Positions 62,870 to 64,000 of a DNA stretch of 64,000 nucleotides are shown one piece after another. The notes beneath the pieces are model-generated. The model was given only the letters and a program-made list of their open reading frames with translations, was not told the DNA's origin and did not search any database. Numbering within the stretch: position 1 is the stretch's first letter; every line of letters begins with the position of its first letter. The stretch is from Mycolicibacterium pulveris. GTDB lineage: Bacteria; Actinomycetota; Actinomycetes; Mycobacteriales; Mycobacteriaceae. The translations under genes and the position numbers were made by a program. The stretch spans positions 3,100,001-3,164,000 of the forward strand of contig NZ_AP022599.1 in the NCBI RefSeq assembly GCF_010725725.1, in the 5' to 3' direction.

Positions 62870-64000
<1,131 letters not shown>

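Overview
The window is about 64 kb of high-GC DNA from a mycobacterium, most likely a fast-growing environmental Mycolicibacterium. The evidence is the gene content (pst phosphate importer, LytR-CpsA-Psr protein, acyl-ACP desaturase DesA1, resuscitation-promoting factor RpfA, XPB helicase, SepH) and the gene order. From memory of the M. tuberculosis H37Rv map, 1-11.9 kb follows Rv0820-Rv0826 (pstB/phoT, phoU, LCP protein, dus, desA1, TetR, MpaB-like protein). Most of 24-64 kb follows Rv0854-Rv0884 (SRPBCC protein, far, dapC, fadA, fadB, XPB, moaC/mog/moaE, rpfA, moaD2, moaA, cspB, MFS, TrmH/SpoU, sepH, serC). The PE_PGRS and PPE genes that interrupt this order in M. tuberculosis are absent. 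No insertion sequence, prophage or CRISPR array is visible.

Layout. 1-3.2 kb: end of pstS, then pstC-pstA-pstB, with phoU convergent. 4-8.5 kb: LCP ligase, tRNA-dihydrouridine synthase and desA1 on the minus strand. 8.6-10.15 kb: three tandem paralogous secreted PASTA-like proteins. 10.15-14.8 kb: TetR divergent from an MpaB-type oxygenase, a membrane Ser/Thr kinase, and a small helix-turn-helix protein with RNA ligase RtcB. 15-16.6 kb: class Ib ribonucleotide reductase NrdF and four tRNAs (Lys on minus; Glu, Asp, Phe on plus). 16.6-24.7 kb: accessory enzymes, including a TetR gene flanked by two copies of one palindrome, beside a DUF2834 membrane protein and a carotenoid-oxidoreductase-like flavoprotein. 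24.7-32.7 kb: a large LuxR-type ATPase regulator, two paralogous exported acidic-tail proteins, and a very large cyclase/ATPase protein. 32.8-45.5 kb: lipid and amino-acid metabolism. 45.5-51.2 kb: XPB helicase, its partner, and moaC-mog-moaE. 51.2-54.7 kb: rpfA with a c-di-AMP riboswitch leader and a CRP-like box, then moaD2-moaA-yccF on the minus strand. 54.8-64 kb: OsmC, cspB, a thiol transferase, DUF2771/MFS pair, DUF3027, SRPBCC, DUF2530, TrmH, DUF2537, sepH and serC.

Functional themes are phosphate uptake, molybdopterin synthesis (moaA, C, D2, E and mog within 5 kb), beta-oxidation (fadA/fadB and branched-chain racemase far), cell-wall remodelling and resuscitation, and several transcription factors with visible operators. 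Two genes, far and a UBP-type zinc-finger gene, are broken by small frameshifts that may be real or assembly errors. Gene names and synteny are recalled knowledge; coordinates, motifs, palindromes and frameshifts were read from the sequence.
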